Shown in pieces: positions 1 to 13,003 of a stretch of 64,000 nt of DNA (its first letter is position 1; every line of letters begins with the position of its first letter). The notes beneath the pieces are model-generated. The model did no database searches and was not told the origin of the DNA. It saw only the letters and a program-made list of their open reading frames with translations. A program made the translations under genes and the position numbers. The DNA is from Eumeta japonica (Eukaryota; Arthropoda; Insecta; Lepidoptera; Psychidae): positions 62,001 to 126,000 of the forward strand of contig BGZK01001456.1 of NCBI GenBank assembly GCA_005406025.1. Direction: 5' to 3'.

Positions 1-205
1 GGTATTACATAAATTATCAGATTTTCTTATATTTTACGGATTTATGTCAAAAGCAATGAGTCAATTTCTAAGTAAGAACTGAATAATATAAATCTTTTAT
101 AACGATTACCTAAACTTTTGTCTGTGACCGCGAAGTATACAACTACATACCGCCCTCATCAATAAAGAAATTCACAAACGTTCAAATAATATCCACGGCG
201 AAGAC

Positions 206-700
206 ATGGTTTGGAACGTCAGCGCTGTGTGTTATTGGATCGCGCGTCGCAATCGGCGTCGTGCGGAAAGCGATAAATTTTCAGCTCGTTATAAACGGAA
301 ACAGATCGGGCCGCCGCGGCGAGCTCATCGCGGCGGCCCGACAACAGCGAAACGAACACAGAAAACGGAAGACGAGCGGCCATCGGGACACGGTCAAGGG
401 GACGGGGCCCGCCTCCTCGGACGCTGCACCGCGCCGCGGCCTGCCCCGAGATGATAAATGCGACGGGCAACACGGAAAAACTCGCACAAAGCAATGATAT
501 CGCGACACGAGCCCCGTCCGGGGCGGGCCGGTCTTTTCTTCGCTCCCCCTTCGCCGGGCTCCCAGACCCCCCCCCTCGGCCGGCGCCCCTCCCGCAGTCC
601 CGGCGCCGCGGCGGACAGTTCGGTAATCCATCTAGTAAAAACGGCGAATAAAAGAACCCCGGCCGCCGGCCGCTTATCGCTCTCTCTCTAAACAAAGGAA
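206..700. other. CpG-rich block, candidate regulatory or promoter region
   Basis: This block is strongly GC- and CpG-rich against AT-rich surroundings. It contains overlapping short open frames on both strands, but none shows a recognisable domain, so the frames are probably a by-product of composition. It includes a 13-bp perfect inverted repeat (306-318 with 329-341, 10-nt loop). It may be a promoter or enhancer, or an untranslated first exon; nothing in the sequence decides between these. Confidence 0.35.
306..341. repeat. 13-bp GC-rich perfect hairpin
   Basis: Positions 306-318 (TCGGGCCGCCGCG) are the exact reverse complement of 329-341, with a 10-nt loop. It lies inside the CpG-rich block. 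No function can be assigned. Confidence 0.7.
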
Positions 701-720
701 ACACCGCTCCTTTGGAAAAG

Positions 721-3700
721 GTGCCGGAATTGAATGTGTGGTTCCAAAGGTCGTCCGAAAGGATGAGAGGTGTTTGTTATGTTAACAGACATTCGAACGT
801 GTTATATATAACAAAATTGATTTCACACCTCATATATTGTATTTAGGATTTCGGGCATCCGATGAAAAAAACGCCACCCTTGTGGAATCAGGCTCGTGTC
901 TGTCTGTCAGTCCGTCTGTCACAGTCATATCACAGTCACAGTCATAGTCTTACATAAGTATGTACATATACTTTCTTCAACTTGGGAATAACATTAAGTA
1001 TCTCGTTGTGCTGACGCGATCAAAATATAAAAATAATGATATATTTTTTTTATGATCATTCGAAATTTAAACAAAAAGAAACATCATTCGTTTATAAATA
1101 GTACATTCAGCATTACCTGTAGATAAATCACAGCGACGTCCGACAAACGGGACAGCCTTAAACTCGGAAGATTTTTTTCAAATTAGTTAATACGTCGTTA
1201 GTTTCACCCACCATTACGTTAGGTGTGCGCAGTGGCACAAAGAAAATCCATCGCCGACGGCAGGATCCGCTGAAGGGCGTTATTTATTGCTTAAATTTAT
1301 CGCTGCGAGCGTATGCCCAGAGAAAAGGGCAACGACTTCGCCCGGGTACTTCGTACATCCTCAGCCGGATTCGGGCTGCAAAGAGACTTCATTACGCCGT
1401 CCTAATAGGGAGATATTTTTTGTCACATGATACTCTATTTATACTCTATGATAATCTCTCTATTTACTCGGTATTGAACACAAATATATACGAACATAAA
1501 ACGTTTAAAAGATACAGAAATAAAAACCGTATAAGTGTGAGTCTGACTTATTCACAGAGCGATACGGAGGTATTTGAAAATATCTTATAGAGAACTTATG
1601 TTATTGAAGTTTGATTCGGCAATTATAAAATAAAAATTATATACGATAATAATTTTATTCCTGCAATATGAAAATCTATATATAATTATACTTTATAAGT
1701 TAAGGAATTTGTGAGGAGTACATATTTAAAAATTTGTTTTCTATAGAATTTGTAAGACTTCATAAAAAAGGTTTACGTGGAAATAAAAAAATATTAATGA
1801 AGATCTAAGCAATATGTCCGATTGACCTTCCATTATAATTAATCAGATTTTTTGCTTTAAAATAATACCCTTTTGCACATTTTTGGTTATAAATCAAAAA
1901 CTAATGTAACTTAGACTGCCCTGTTTGATAAGTAACACAAAAAAAATTAAGTTTTTAACTTTGTTTACAGGTTACGTATTATGTTCCTATTAATAAAAAA
2001 AAGGTTTTCAACTTTTCTATGGACGCACTTTTCCGACTACCGCTCGAAAATCACATTTGGTACTTCAGTTAACTTTCTGTTGAAAATCTTCAGCGATTTC
2101 AAGCAACGACACTCATAAATATACAGTGGCCGAACTCTACCGTCATTCGAACAACTAACAAGCAAAGTTGTTTTCGAGCGCGCTTCGCAGTTAGCGATCC
2201 TTATGATTTTTATTGTCTCAAAAACTCCTTTTCATTTTTCGCCGTACAGCAACACGTCGCCCTTACGCAGATGCGGCACAATAAAAGGCTCTCGCGGCCG
2301 ATGGGAAGACGGCGCGCGAAATAAATCGACCGGCCGACAAAAGCGTCCGCAGAGCATATACGTACATAATATTACTAAATCAATTTCTATCAGGAGCAAA
2401 ATACCAATTTGGGCCAACAATAGTTTCCCTAGCGGCCGCGTCATCATTATCTGGGACAGGCTTCGGGGTGCCGATGCCGGCGTAAATAGCGCCATTCCCG
2501 GGGCGCTCGACTGTACTGAATTTTACGATTATGTAGCCCGGCTCGGAAGGGCTTCGGTAATAAAAATTCTTAAAAAGTTCGAGCTGCGAGCGCCCCGTAA
2601 GTTCGGATCATTCTCGATGTAATTATATTGGAATACTTTCGTGTTTGGCGCGTAAACTAAGCCCTTTGACAGGTTACCCTTTCTACACACTTTTCTTGTT
2701 TAGGGTTCTTGATAAAAATTTTAAGAGAAGTCGATGATTATTATTATCATTGGATTTCATACATGGTAATGCTGAGTATGTTTTTAGTTGAAAGGAAATT
2801 TTGAAAATTATTCACACGGCAAAAGCAAAAAGCCTATTTCTTAATTCCCTAGATTTTTTGAGGTTGTTTTGCAAGTTGCCTTTTTGTTGATCCCCAAAGT
2901 GCTTTAAGAATAATGCAGTCTCCCTATTTTAAATAACCAGCAATGCGGTCAAGTTTACGGAGACACCAAACCATTCTCACATTAATTTAACCTGCTTATT
3001 CGAAGTATAATGTTTCAATTTATTTTTAAAATGCCTATAAAAGTTATATTTTTGCCATAGTTATTACGAATACACATCAATTATTTAGATCCTGTGTACA
3101 TAATATCCTCATTGGGTAAATGGGAAAATGCATATTTAGCAAAACAGTAACATTAATTAATCACTAGTAATATATTAATACATTTACTCTAAGGAATTCC
3201 ATATTTTATTCGATATAGATATGTTGTTATATATATACATATATACACGCACATACAGAAAATACAACGCAATAGTTGGTCGTTTGGAGTTGTCTAAATC
3301 AACTTGCAATAAAAAAATATTCGTCGAGTCAAACGTGATTCATACGGTTTTCATTTGCAAGTCACAAACCATAAAATGTACCAATTATTTCACTAAAAGA
3401 TTTCTCGAAATTACCGCGACTACATATTCATTGTAATATTTACCATATATTACACAATTAAGAAATTCATGCTTCTCTGATACGATACAGAAACACAATG
3501 AATTCATGTGTTACAGTTGGTTATCGATCAATTCGCGAATTCACTATACTTGTTGTGTACTAAGACGGTTCATTCGAATGTGTTCATAAGCAACTGAAAT
3601 TACAGGCCATTGTGTGTCGCTACAGCAAACAGGTGACTCCAACAACCCGCCTGATTTACGCGACAATACAGATTTTAATAACATGAATATATTACGTCGT

Positions 3701-4146
3701 TTTTAAAATTAATTGCCTGTTGTGAGTAAATATACAGGTTCGCTTAATATATAGGATTAATATTCTAAGCGTTTAGAACTTAAAATGTAAGAATTAAGCC
3801 GCTTATCAATTCTATATTAAAAATAACAAAAACCAATATTGCGAGCAAATTTTTACTTTAACTATTGTTCAAAGATACAATATACACGATCGAGAACAAG
3901 CCTATTTTTTGAAAATTTTTAACGCGTGTACACATGTGTTATAAAAAAACTTGGTATATATAACATAAAGGTATGCCTACATCATGTATTTTTTTGTACA
4001 TCAATGATCCATGATTTCATAACTTTCATTAAATGCGTACTTATAATGTATGACAAGTTTTAAAATTACAAGCTAATAAAATTGAAGTAAAGTTCATCAA
4101 AGTAATGAGATCGGTTTTGTATATATTTAGAGACAACTGGTCTCAT
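721..4146. other. Unassigned AT-rich noncoding stretch
   Basis: No gene, RNA or clear mobile element was recognised. A GC-richer patch near 2240-2620 carries an open frame with no recognisable motif. 890-945 has degenerate tracts of the words gtctgt and cacagt. Confidence 0.5.
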
Positions 4147-4236
4147 AATAAAATTATAAGTTATTACTTATAATTTTATTTCGTATAAGTAATAACTTAT
4201 AATTTAATAAAATTATAAGTTATTACTTATAATATT
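4147..4236. repeat. Palindromic AT-rich repeat array
   Basis: Three closely packed units of the word ATTATAAGTTATTACTTATA occur here. The first is a perfect inverted repeat: 4147-4161 pairs with 4166-4180 across a 4-nt loop. The middle copy is in opposite orientation and the last, near 4204-4236, repeats the first. It could form cruciforms. It could be the remains of a small foldback element; no target duplication was found. Confidence 0.75.
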
Positions 4237-4239
4237 ATT

Positions 4240-5897
4240 AATGATTTCTAAAATTGCATACTTACTATCAGATCTACGAATTAGTAATAATTAATTTTTA
4301 TAACTTTTTTCCAAAGTAATGAAAATTGATGTTAAGAAAAAAGTAATTTTACAAAACATATTTTCACGTTTGTATATTATATTGATCATATGTAAAATAT
4401 CATAATCGTTCGTGTCACTTATGTAATTGTACACAAGTCATACGTACAATTCCCATCCAAGTCGATTCCTGGCGACGCGTCCGCGGGATCGGTGACACCT
4501 CAGCGCGGCCTGTCCTTGCGGCATAATGAGGGACAAAATTAACGGAAGCCCTTCTAATCCGGGACAAAGCTGCAACTGCTATAGAGGATTAAACGTAGAC
4601 TTGAATTTATGTTAGCGAGTTAGAGGTAGACGTAGACAGCCGTCTTAAGTTACGCCCGGTGGTTATCGTTACTGTTATATGCGAATCGTCATAGCCGAGC
4701 CTGACCGAAGTCGAGATGCGAACTGGAGGGAGGGACGCTGGTCGTTTTAGGTGACGCACGTCAAAACTGGAGAGGCTCTCGAAACTGTCCTGGTATATCT
4801 AAATTAGGGTGGTCGTTAAAAAATGTTTTTTTGCGACGCCCGCTAAAAAGCTTCATTTTGATGAAAAAACACCAGGAATTTCTTTTTAATTTAAAACAAC
4901 ACGTGCTTCTAGACGATCTAAGTTAATTTTTGGATATCGTATCTTTTTTCTGAAAGTATCTTATTAAATACGAAATAATATTTTTTTTTGTGATTTGAAA
5001 ATAGCAATGAAACACGTTCAGTGTTACCATTTTGAGTGATGAATTTTAACTTAAAGCTTTTTAACAAGCTTAAGCTTAATATATTCGCCATTCAAAACCA
5101 AACTTTAATTTTTCTTCTATTTTTGAGCTTTTTATACGTCTATGAGCAGTTACGTATGAATTATTTTCATGAAAATACCTTTAAGAAATACCGCATGCGC
5201 ATGCACTGGACGTCTCTTTTGAAGGCCCAAAATAACTATCTGTCAAGTTGTCAACAAGGTTCAAGGAACTCCATCATTTACCATCAATTCATCAATGCGT
5301 CTATAGTTTCTATAGAATTTTCTTTGCAAAATTCGTCTTAGTTACTCTGTATAAATTATTAACTAAATAATGTAATAATGAAAACAAACTATCATTGTTC
5401 TTGAGTGTTTATTATTTTCATTTGTAAACTGATTTGTATTTATGAATTATGTTGTGAAAATGACAATCATCATATACCTTTACGAAAATACTGCTTCGAA
5501 AGTTCCCAAAATATCTCAGATATATTTTAAAACGTTTACTGATCTCTTCATTTTTACACATCGGCAAACCATAATAAAAGCAATTTAATGAAAAGTCTGA
5601 GAAACCGTAACAAACACGCAAATGAAATCATTTTAGTATCTATGTAACAAGGAACGATTCACGTTACAGAAAACGAAATGTGTTTGGAACCTACATTCTA
5701 TGTAATAACGAGAACATTTTTTTTCCTTCAGTATAAAGGCGGTGAAATTTTCAACAGTAAAAAATTGTGTGTAATAACAAGACTATCGTGAATTATATCC
5801 GCGCTCGGCTTCTTCTTTAAAAATGTATGTATTTCGGTGTATTATCACGTAAAAATTCTGCTCAAAATTATGTCAAGCTACTATCATTCCTGTAAAT
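4240..5897. other. Unassigned noncoding stretch
   Basis: A GC-richer patch lies at 4465-4760. An open frame at 5036-5341 encodes a hydrophobic, asparagine-rich peptide with no family motif. No gene is called. Confidence 0.45.
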
Positions 5898-6108
5898 TCA
5901 CGCCTATTTCGCAGGAGGGCAGGCAGAGATTATAAATTTCCACATGGTGCGATCTTTGCACGTATCTCTTGCTTCACTACATCCATCAATCTTTTCCTGC
6001 AAGCTCATCGGTTTCGGGTGCTTAAAATTTGGCCTTTTTTTTAATATGCCACCAATTTGTTCTGCATGGGTTTTTCTAGGGCGACCCTTGTCCACCCGTC
6101 AAGACATT
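5898..6108 (-). pseudogene. Non-LTR retrotransposon reverse-transcriptase C-terminal tail, copy 1
   Basis: The minus frame ending at 5904 encodes a basic peptide with GRPRKTHAEQIGGILKK near its start, then EARDTCKDRT and MWKFIISACPP before the stop. This resembles the arginine/lysine-rich C-terminus of endonuclease/reverse-transcriptase polyproteins of insect non-LTR elements, which is family knowledge recalled and not searched. The upstream RT domain is absent, as expected of a 5'-truncated copy. Three more degenerate copies in the window share the same stop-codon context (AAATAGGCGTGA-like). It is the best-preserved of the four. Confidence 0.5.
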
Positions 6109-8113
6109 TAAAACTTTTATCTGTTTTGAGTATTTTAGGTCACATATGAAAGGTTTTGTCATTGAATTTATGTCACTCGACATCGATCTATTGTACGGAA
6201 TATTTTTAATTTCTTTTTTTTTCAAACAGAAAATGAGGTTTTGAATATTCTAGAAATTCTATTAAGCATAATTACACCAACTTTAGAATGTTCAGAAGTT
6301 AGGTTTACATTGTTTATTCGAATAACGCCGTTGATCCCTTTGGAATTCTATTAAGTAATCTTGAAATTAATTTCCCGGTCTCTGAAATTGGTTAACTTTA
6401 AAATAAAACAATAATGAATAATTCATATAAATACCTTTCGGTATCAATGCAATTATTCGCAATATGTTTTAAAAGCGCACAATTCACATTCAACTTTTCA
6501 ACCCGCATTCTTCATTTTCATTTATAAATAAATAAATACGTAGAACAAAACCAAAATGTTTTTCTGTAAGACGTGACAGCCCCTCATGGCTTTACATTAC
6601 GCTGCTTTCTATTTTTACTGTTAAATTACACATATTTATCAAAAAAAAAATATGGCCGACATATTGTTATTTGTCGATGACACTCTTTCTGTGTTCCACA
6701 TATTATGAGGGAGCTCAGTTTATCAGCTCTGTATTTCTCTTTAGGCAAATATAAAGAGTAACAGATGTGGCAACAGCAAAATTTTTTATCATTCCACTTT
6801 CATAGCACAATGCCATATGGTGTTCCGTTCTGTGGGGAAGCTGCTAACACTCGAACGATATTTATTTGACAAGTAATCAGGATTTGATCTGTTTGCAAGC
6901 TGAAATCTAGAAATAGACTAAAATTACATTAAAAAAAAATACTGTTCTATTATAAATGTATTTATGAAGATATTATGGATGAGCGCAATAACACTAATGC
7001 TTTCTGAAATGCCTACGGCAGCAATATGAACGTAAAAAGACAAATTATCCTTACAATTTCCAGATTACATTCTTAAGGGTTAATCATTTTTTTATGTAAA
7101 TGTTTCATATTAGTTGTGTACGTTTTTATAATACAACTAGTAGGTATTAAGCATATATATGTAATATCGCATTATTTAGCACAATAATCAGTTAAAACAA
7201 ATAATAAGGAAAATATACTATTATTTAAAACGGTGTTCGGTAGTCTTTATACCTGTGCCATATACTTTATGATTTTTTTAATATTTAATTAAGGACGTCT
7301 TATTAATTACGTCATTAATAAATAATTAATAATTACCTAAAATAATTTACATAATCAGTAATATCATAGAATTAGTATTGTCAATCTGCATATACATACA
7401 AATAAATTAAATTCAACCCCTTATTTAAAGAAGAATCTTATTTCAACCCCCTTTACATCTACCTACCTATACGAAAATCCCAAAATATGCATTTTTTGTC
7501 AATCATTTACAACAGTTAATGTTTCTTATATCCCGTTTACTTCGTTATAATAATTTTATTTATATATTTCACAAACAAAACCAAAATCTGTGAAAATGGA
7601 AATAACCAATAAGTACGTTATGAACCTAATTGGTAACCTCATTAAAATATACAAACTTACTTTGCCCCTCATTAAAATGCAACGCCCTGCAAATTGCAAA
7701 TTTTCTCAATGTACATAAATTCCGTTCATGCTCTACATTATTTATGGTTTACTTGTCAATATATTCTTTATGATCCTGTATAATATTCAAGCATCATTAA
7801 ACCAACATCATGGATGATCGAACGTTTGAAACGATCAAATGATTGTGATGAACGAAAAATCGTCGAATTGGTACACAGAAATTGTGGTTTATTGATTGAA
7901 ACAAATTATTGATTGAAAATAAACGTCCTAGAGCCTAGAATTTCTTCTGGAATGCCGTCATTATTATAAGTAAAGTGGAAATCTTAAAACGAATGACATT
8001 TTCTTCGTTCAATAAGATTTTACGTGATTGACGAAATTTTCACATTATTCACAGAAGTGACGGTTTTCAAAAATAAATTGTTGGTAAAATTTGATTAACA
8101 AATTTGACCAACG
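6109..8113. other. Unassigned AT-rich stretch
   Basis: No coding, RNA or repeat structure was recognised apart from general AT-richness. Confidence 0.5.
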
Positions 8114-8155
8114 AGAAGGTTTATCTTTGGCCAACTGGTCAAAGATAAACCTTCT
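8114..8155. repeat. 16-bp perfect hairpin
   Basis: AGAAGGTTTATCTTTG at 8114-8129 is exactly reverse-complemented at 8140-8155, with a 10-nt loop. The stem is isolated and not part of a recognised element. Confidence 0.8.
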
Positions 8156-8454
8156 TTAACTGTGTAGTATGTTTGCTGAGCCCGTTGTAACGACTAGTTT
8201 TATTTTGGAAATAACGTGTATTCAGCAGTTGATCGCATAAGCGCAATCGCGACGATGAGATAAAGTATTCGCTTTTAGAGTCGAACGACTGAAAAGTACG
8301 GCATTAAATCCGGTCGTCGCACTAACAAACTTTTTCCCTAAAACTTTTCCCCTTTAAGCGTCCCATAGGGATATATATTCTCGTTCGAGAAAGGGAAAAC
8401 GAGGAGAGAAAACGTTATTCGACTGGCTGTTTTTTTTTTTTTTTTATTTCTTGC

Positions 8455-8770
8455 AAAATAATGTTCGTCACGCCCGGCCGCGGATCTGACGTCTCGCAGC
8501 GACGTACAATCGAAGGCAATAGGCGTTCGGAGACAGCGCGCCGTTTCATCCGATAGCGCCCGCCACTCGTGTATTCGCTGCTAAAATTTTCGGCAACAAT
8601 GAACGAGTTCGATGTACATATGTACAATGTGTCCACCCGCTCGAGCGGAACTAGGCGAAACCTTCGACGTTCCTCCCGTGCGACGGGACAAATCGGCTCG
8701 ACCTTCAAGACGACGGGCGCAATTGACGCCGCTCGACCGGCCCCGCCTTTTGATTAAATGGGGCATCGAT
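8455..8770. other. CpG-richer patch with GATA-like and AT-rich sites
   Basis: This is a local rise in CpG, with overlapping short frames on both strands and no recognisable protein. A run of T at 8430-8446 precedes it. It is a candidate regulatory patch only. Confidence 0.2.
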
Positions 8771-9729
8771 ACGGATCGATTTATTGATATGACTTAGAGT
8801 GTACGTCCGCGTGAGCGCAAATGATCAGTTGTGGTTTATTATCACAGAGACGTGAATGTTATCGATAATGCGTCACAAAAAAGATAAACGTCAATACGTT
8901 TAGGAAGTAATGACATACCGAGAGAAATATTACAGTATTAAAAGTAGATACTGACCTTAAAAAAGTATACTACTATGCTCAAACTTTCTTCATGCCAATT
9001 CAGAATAATGCTAAGGTTTTAACTCAACTTTGTTTTTTCAGGCTTTTACGAAAATTCCAAAAAAAAATACTTACCTTCAGGCGAACCTCGTATTGGTTAG
9101 CCACAGCCGAAAATTATAGAATTTACGCGTTCGCAATTCAAACAGTATTAAATGATTGTAATACTGTATACGATACTTTTAATAGTATACATTTATAATA
9201 CATAAGTACGTAATATACATACATATTTCATACTATGTACGTGCGCGCGTGTGTGCGTGCGTATGTATGGTGTATATATAAACGGATTTATACAATGATG
9301 AATTTTCTTAAAAATAAAATATGTCGATGAGTGAGTTCTAATTTTATATATAGTACGATATATAAAAACAATATATTCAATTCACATAACTTATTGAGAA
9401 GTATATTTGTAACGTTAATTTTCTTTATTCAAGAATACAATTCCTAATCGTTTTCTTAGTATGCATAAAGAAATTAAGAAATAAATTATCCACTTTTATT
9501 CTAAAATATAAGAGCAAAAGTTTCTAGACATTAGATGTACATAGCCTTCCTAAAAATAACATTAAACACTCAAAGCTAATACATCAACTCGGTATCGCCC
9601 AGCTCTCCAACTTCGTAATAGGAATTTTCAACTAGCAAGTTCATTTGCATTCTGGACCTATATTCAGTAACAAGGTTCGGCTGATGCGGACTGTAAATTC
9701 AGGTGAATTGTTAGTACCATTCAACTTAC
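8771..9729. other. Unassigned stretch with a mixed GT/GC simple repeat
   Basis: 9239-9281 is an imperfect alternating purine-pyrimidine tract (gtgcgcgcgtgtgtgcgtgc and following tgtatata). The rest is unassigned. Confidence 0.5.
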
Positions 9730-9758
9730 GCCTCGGCGATAAAGAAGGGACTGCTCAC
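9730..9758 (-). CDS. Candidate 29-nt micro-exon or recursive splice site
   Basis: Read on the minus strand, a pyrimidine-rich TTGTTTCAG acceptor is followed by 29 nt and then a consensus GTAAGT donor (9729 downwards). In phase 0 it would encode VSSPFFIAEA with two bases left over. A second AG inside it (after 9751) would give a 21-nt exon. The acceptor is followed directly by GTGAGC, so the site could also be a zero-length recursive splice point in a long intron. It matches the strand and phase of the exon ending at 27941. Without a transcript this is weak evidence. Confidence 0.25.
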
Positions 9759-9779
9759 CTGAAACAATTCAACGAAATC

Positions 9780-12742
9780 ATTAGATTCAAATTCGAAAAT
9801 ATCTTTCATTGATAAATCATACACAACAAATATACATCATGCGAAATACGTCATTGTATTATGAAACTAATTTCATTATGGAAGAAGTTTTATCGTTAAG
9901 AATAGCAAGAGACAAACTTAAGGATAGCTCTTAGCTCTTTTAAAATTTAATTATGCACAATAACATACACTAAAAGTCAAACTAAAGAAAGAGAAAAACA
10001 ACCCGATAGGAAGCCAAGCCGATCAAGGACATGACACTTGTCCTCCAATCAGAAATTTTGTAATGCACATTTTCACCTAACATTTTTTAAATATTGACCT
10101 TAAATCTATTAATGTAAATTTTGTATATCTACAGAGACCTTGTTGAACACGGGCACATGGATCCTAGATCATAGATCCTAAACGAGTTTGTTAGTTTATG
10201 CAATCGACGCAGATTTTATATTTCTAATATTGATTCTATCATAATTGTTTTCTTTTAAAAAAAATATACGTTAATTACATATATTTAATTTACGTGTATA
10301 TTATATTCAATCACAACGAAATTAACAATGCACTAATATAAGGAAAAATGTAAACCGCTACGTCCCTTTAACTCCAAGGGATTTGATTGAGATTTCTGAT
10401 AAAGTTTCGTATGAAGTACGTATCCGTAATTTTTGTTAGCAACAAAATTTTCGCCCGTCATTGATGGATGGCGCCTAACGGGAAAGTTATTAGGAGCGAG
10501 AGCGCTTCAGGGATACGCGGTGTCAGCGAGACTTAGATAAAAAATATACCTTGCGTGGATAGAAGCACGATATTTATTAATACTTAATATTGGACAAATA
10601 CATTTATCATCTTTCCAGAAATATCTTTTGGGATGTTAATAGATACGCTTCTGAGGGAAAATCGGAAATGTATATTATTTTTTATTAGAATTACAAAAGT
10701 TGCAAATGTGAGTTCAATTCAGTTTTGTAGGTTTTATGCGATTTTTGAAAATTTAAGCATTGCATTTATTAAGATTATCTATTGACAAACGCAGTCCGAA
10801 TAGCCTAGTGCTAAGAATAAAATGTTAGCCTATTATAAGTATAAAAACATTTCTCACGAAGCTGAAAATAGAATTATACAAAAGATGTTTGCACAATTTG
10901 CTCGTTACCACAAAATCTTAATACTTCCAGAATTTAAAGTTGTATTCTATAATTATAATCAAAACATTGCTAAAATGGTTTGGTAGATTTAAGAGAAAAG
11001 TACTTAGCAAGAGAAAGGAAAGCTGAAAGAAGCAAAGACAAACACCGAAATGCTTCTAAAGCTCTTCGGTCTTCTATCTTAATTTATGTACACAATCTCC
11101 CCCGGTTCGGCATAGTCAACTTAATTCCTAGAAACTAAAGTTATTATTATAGATAAAAAGCAATGATAAGACCACGTCTACCTAAAAATTTTTTTTTAAG
11201 GAATTTCAAAATTTCAATTCGCACATATGTCTAATTTAATTTAGTTTCCTCTATTACTCTTTAACCTATAAAAATACGTACATTAAAAAATGTTTCTGTG
11301 AATCGTGATTTACTAGTTATTCTAATATTAAATAAGAAGACATTAGAAATCTACAACTCTTGTCTAAAATGAAAATAAACAAACAATTTCATAAAAAATA
11401 CTATTCAATCTCTAATTATCGGCATTATTCAATAAAAAAGTAAACATTTAAACTGCTACAAATAAATTCTTATAGAAAAAACACTGATGTGTAATGTACG
11501 GTTGACGTTTTTCAATATTTTCAGAAATTATAATTATAATGTCAAAGTTGAAAAATAACATAGCTAATTTTTAAGATGTAGCATGTGGCGCAAAGGCTAA
11601 ACATAAATTCTAATTTTGGAATATTATATATATTACAATTGATAAAAATATTTTTTAATTACATCATCCAACTGATTAAAGATTAATAGCGATCAATTAA
11701 ATCGTAATGTAATTTATGAAATAAAACATTGAAATTGTCTAAAACATTAATATTTGTGGGTGGATCTTGTTTTCTCACTATTTACAAGATAAATTCAGCA
11801 GTAGTTTTTAGTAGGCTTTACCGGAATGGGAGGCATTGTATATAAAATATGATACCCTTTACAATATAAAACACAGAATAAATGATTCTTAACAAATTTG
11901 TCTTAACATTCCTCGTGAGAACGCATTATAAGACTCCGCCAACTTTATTAAAGCTGTACTTAATAAGTACAGCAAAAAAAAAAAAAAAAATAGGACGGCT
12001 CATGATGAAGCACCTGAACGAATGAAGTCAAACGAAGTCATCGATCACACAATACCGACACGGCTGTGAGGCCGGCGATGGTTACCTCTTAATGTATCTG
12101 GTTACTTCTGCCGAGCGTTCTCATTTTCTACCTTTAATTGGTAAACTGACAACAACAAGATCTAGCTTATTTTGATAGGCACATATTGTATTTTTGTTTT
12201 CAATCTGTTAACTGTGATGCAAGCAATGACCATTTACTTTTCCTTGCGATCAACAAACTATTTCGACATCTTTCATTAGAAGTACAAAAACCAGTACATC
12301 AAGCGAACGGGGCAACAAGCGAAATACGGATTCGAGTCGCGACGTCGCCGGCGCACCAAATCGGCTACTTTTGATAGTTGCCGATCATAATAATTAAATA
12401 AATAATTTAGGCTATAACCGTCATCGACATCAAAGACCGCGGTTCTGACAGCGGCAACTTGTTACAGAGTTGCGGCGGGCCCCGCCCAGGGGGCGCCCTG
12501 TTTAGATTGGTCCGATTCATGTTACAGAGCGCGCTAACTACAAGATTTGATAGCCCCGAGTTGCCTTATCTAATCTATTTTAGTTGCGAAGCGTCGGTTT
12601 TGAGCCGAAAGGGAAAGTTGTGCGATGTGCGGAGTGTGATTAATGGTTAAGGTGCAAATTAATGCGAGAGCTGATTTAGCTCTTGAGTTCATTTGAAGGG
12701 TTCCGCCAAGGACAACGATCGAAATTAATCACAGATTTTACG
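9780..12742. other. Unassigned AT-rich stretch
   Basis: A poly(A) run lies at 11975-11990. A GC-richer patch at 12300-12660 contains a short plus-strand frame without motifs. No gene is called. Confidence 0.5.
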
Positions 12743-13003
12743 TCATTTCTAGAATCGATCTAAGTATTTTATTATTAGGTTTAGGACAATTGTTATGGAA
12801 AGTAACTGAGTCTTTAGGCGATGTCTTTGGAATGACATCATTCTAATTTGACTTTTCTATAATATTTTAAAATTTTACTCATAATTATTTCCATTCCAGC
12901 TAACAAACAAAAAGCGAAATATTATTTGCTTAACAAAAAGTATACATCTTTATATTAACCTTAAAGATGGGATGAAATTATTTAACAGATTTTAATGTAG
13001 GTA
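12743..13003 (+). repeat. 260-bp dispersed direct repeat, copy 1
   Basis: This segment matches 14232-14492 with scattered substitutions over about 260 bp. Matching landmarks include GTAACTGAGTCTTTAG and CCTTAAAGATGGGATGAAAT. There is no open frame. The copies are in the same orientation about 1.49 kb apart. The family was not recognised. Confidence 0.85.

Noticed and set aside
219..704. 161-codon minus-strand open frame in the CpG block
   Set aside because: It is Arg/Gly/Pro-rich as expected from composition, and several other frames over the same DNA are also open. There is no start or splice evidence.
2203..2622. 139-codon plus-strand open frame
   Set aside because: It has no domain, no splice context, and an antiparallel frame of similar quality. 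It sits in a GC-richer patch where stops are rarer.
5036..5341. 101-codon plus-strand open frame
   Set aside because: It is Asn/Ile/Leu-rich, typical of chance frames in AT-rich DNA, with no motif.
9000..9210. Possible minus-strand exon ending at the GTAAGT near 9068
   Set aside because: The donor is good (GAAG then GTAAGT), but all three frames back to the nearest AG acceptor contain stops.
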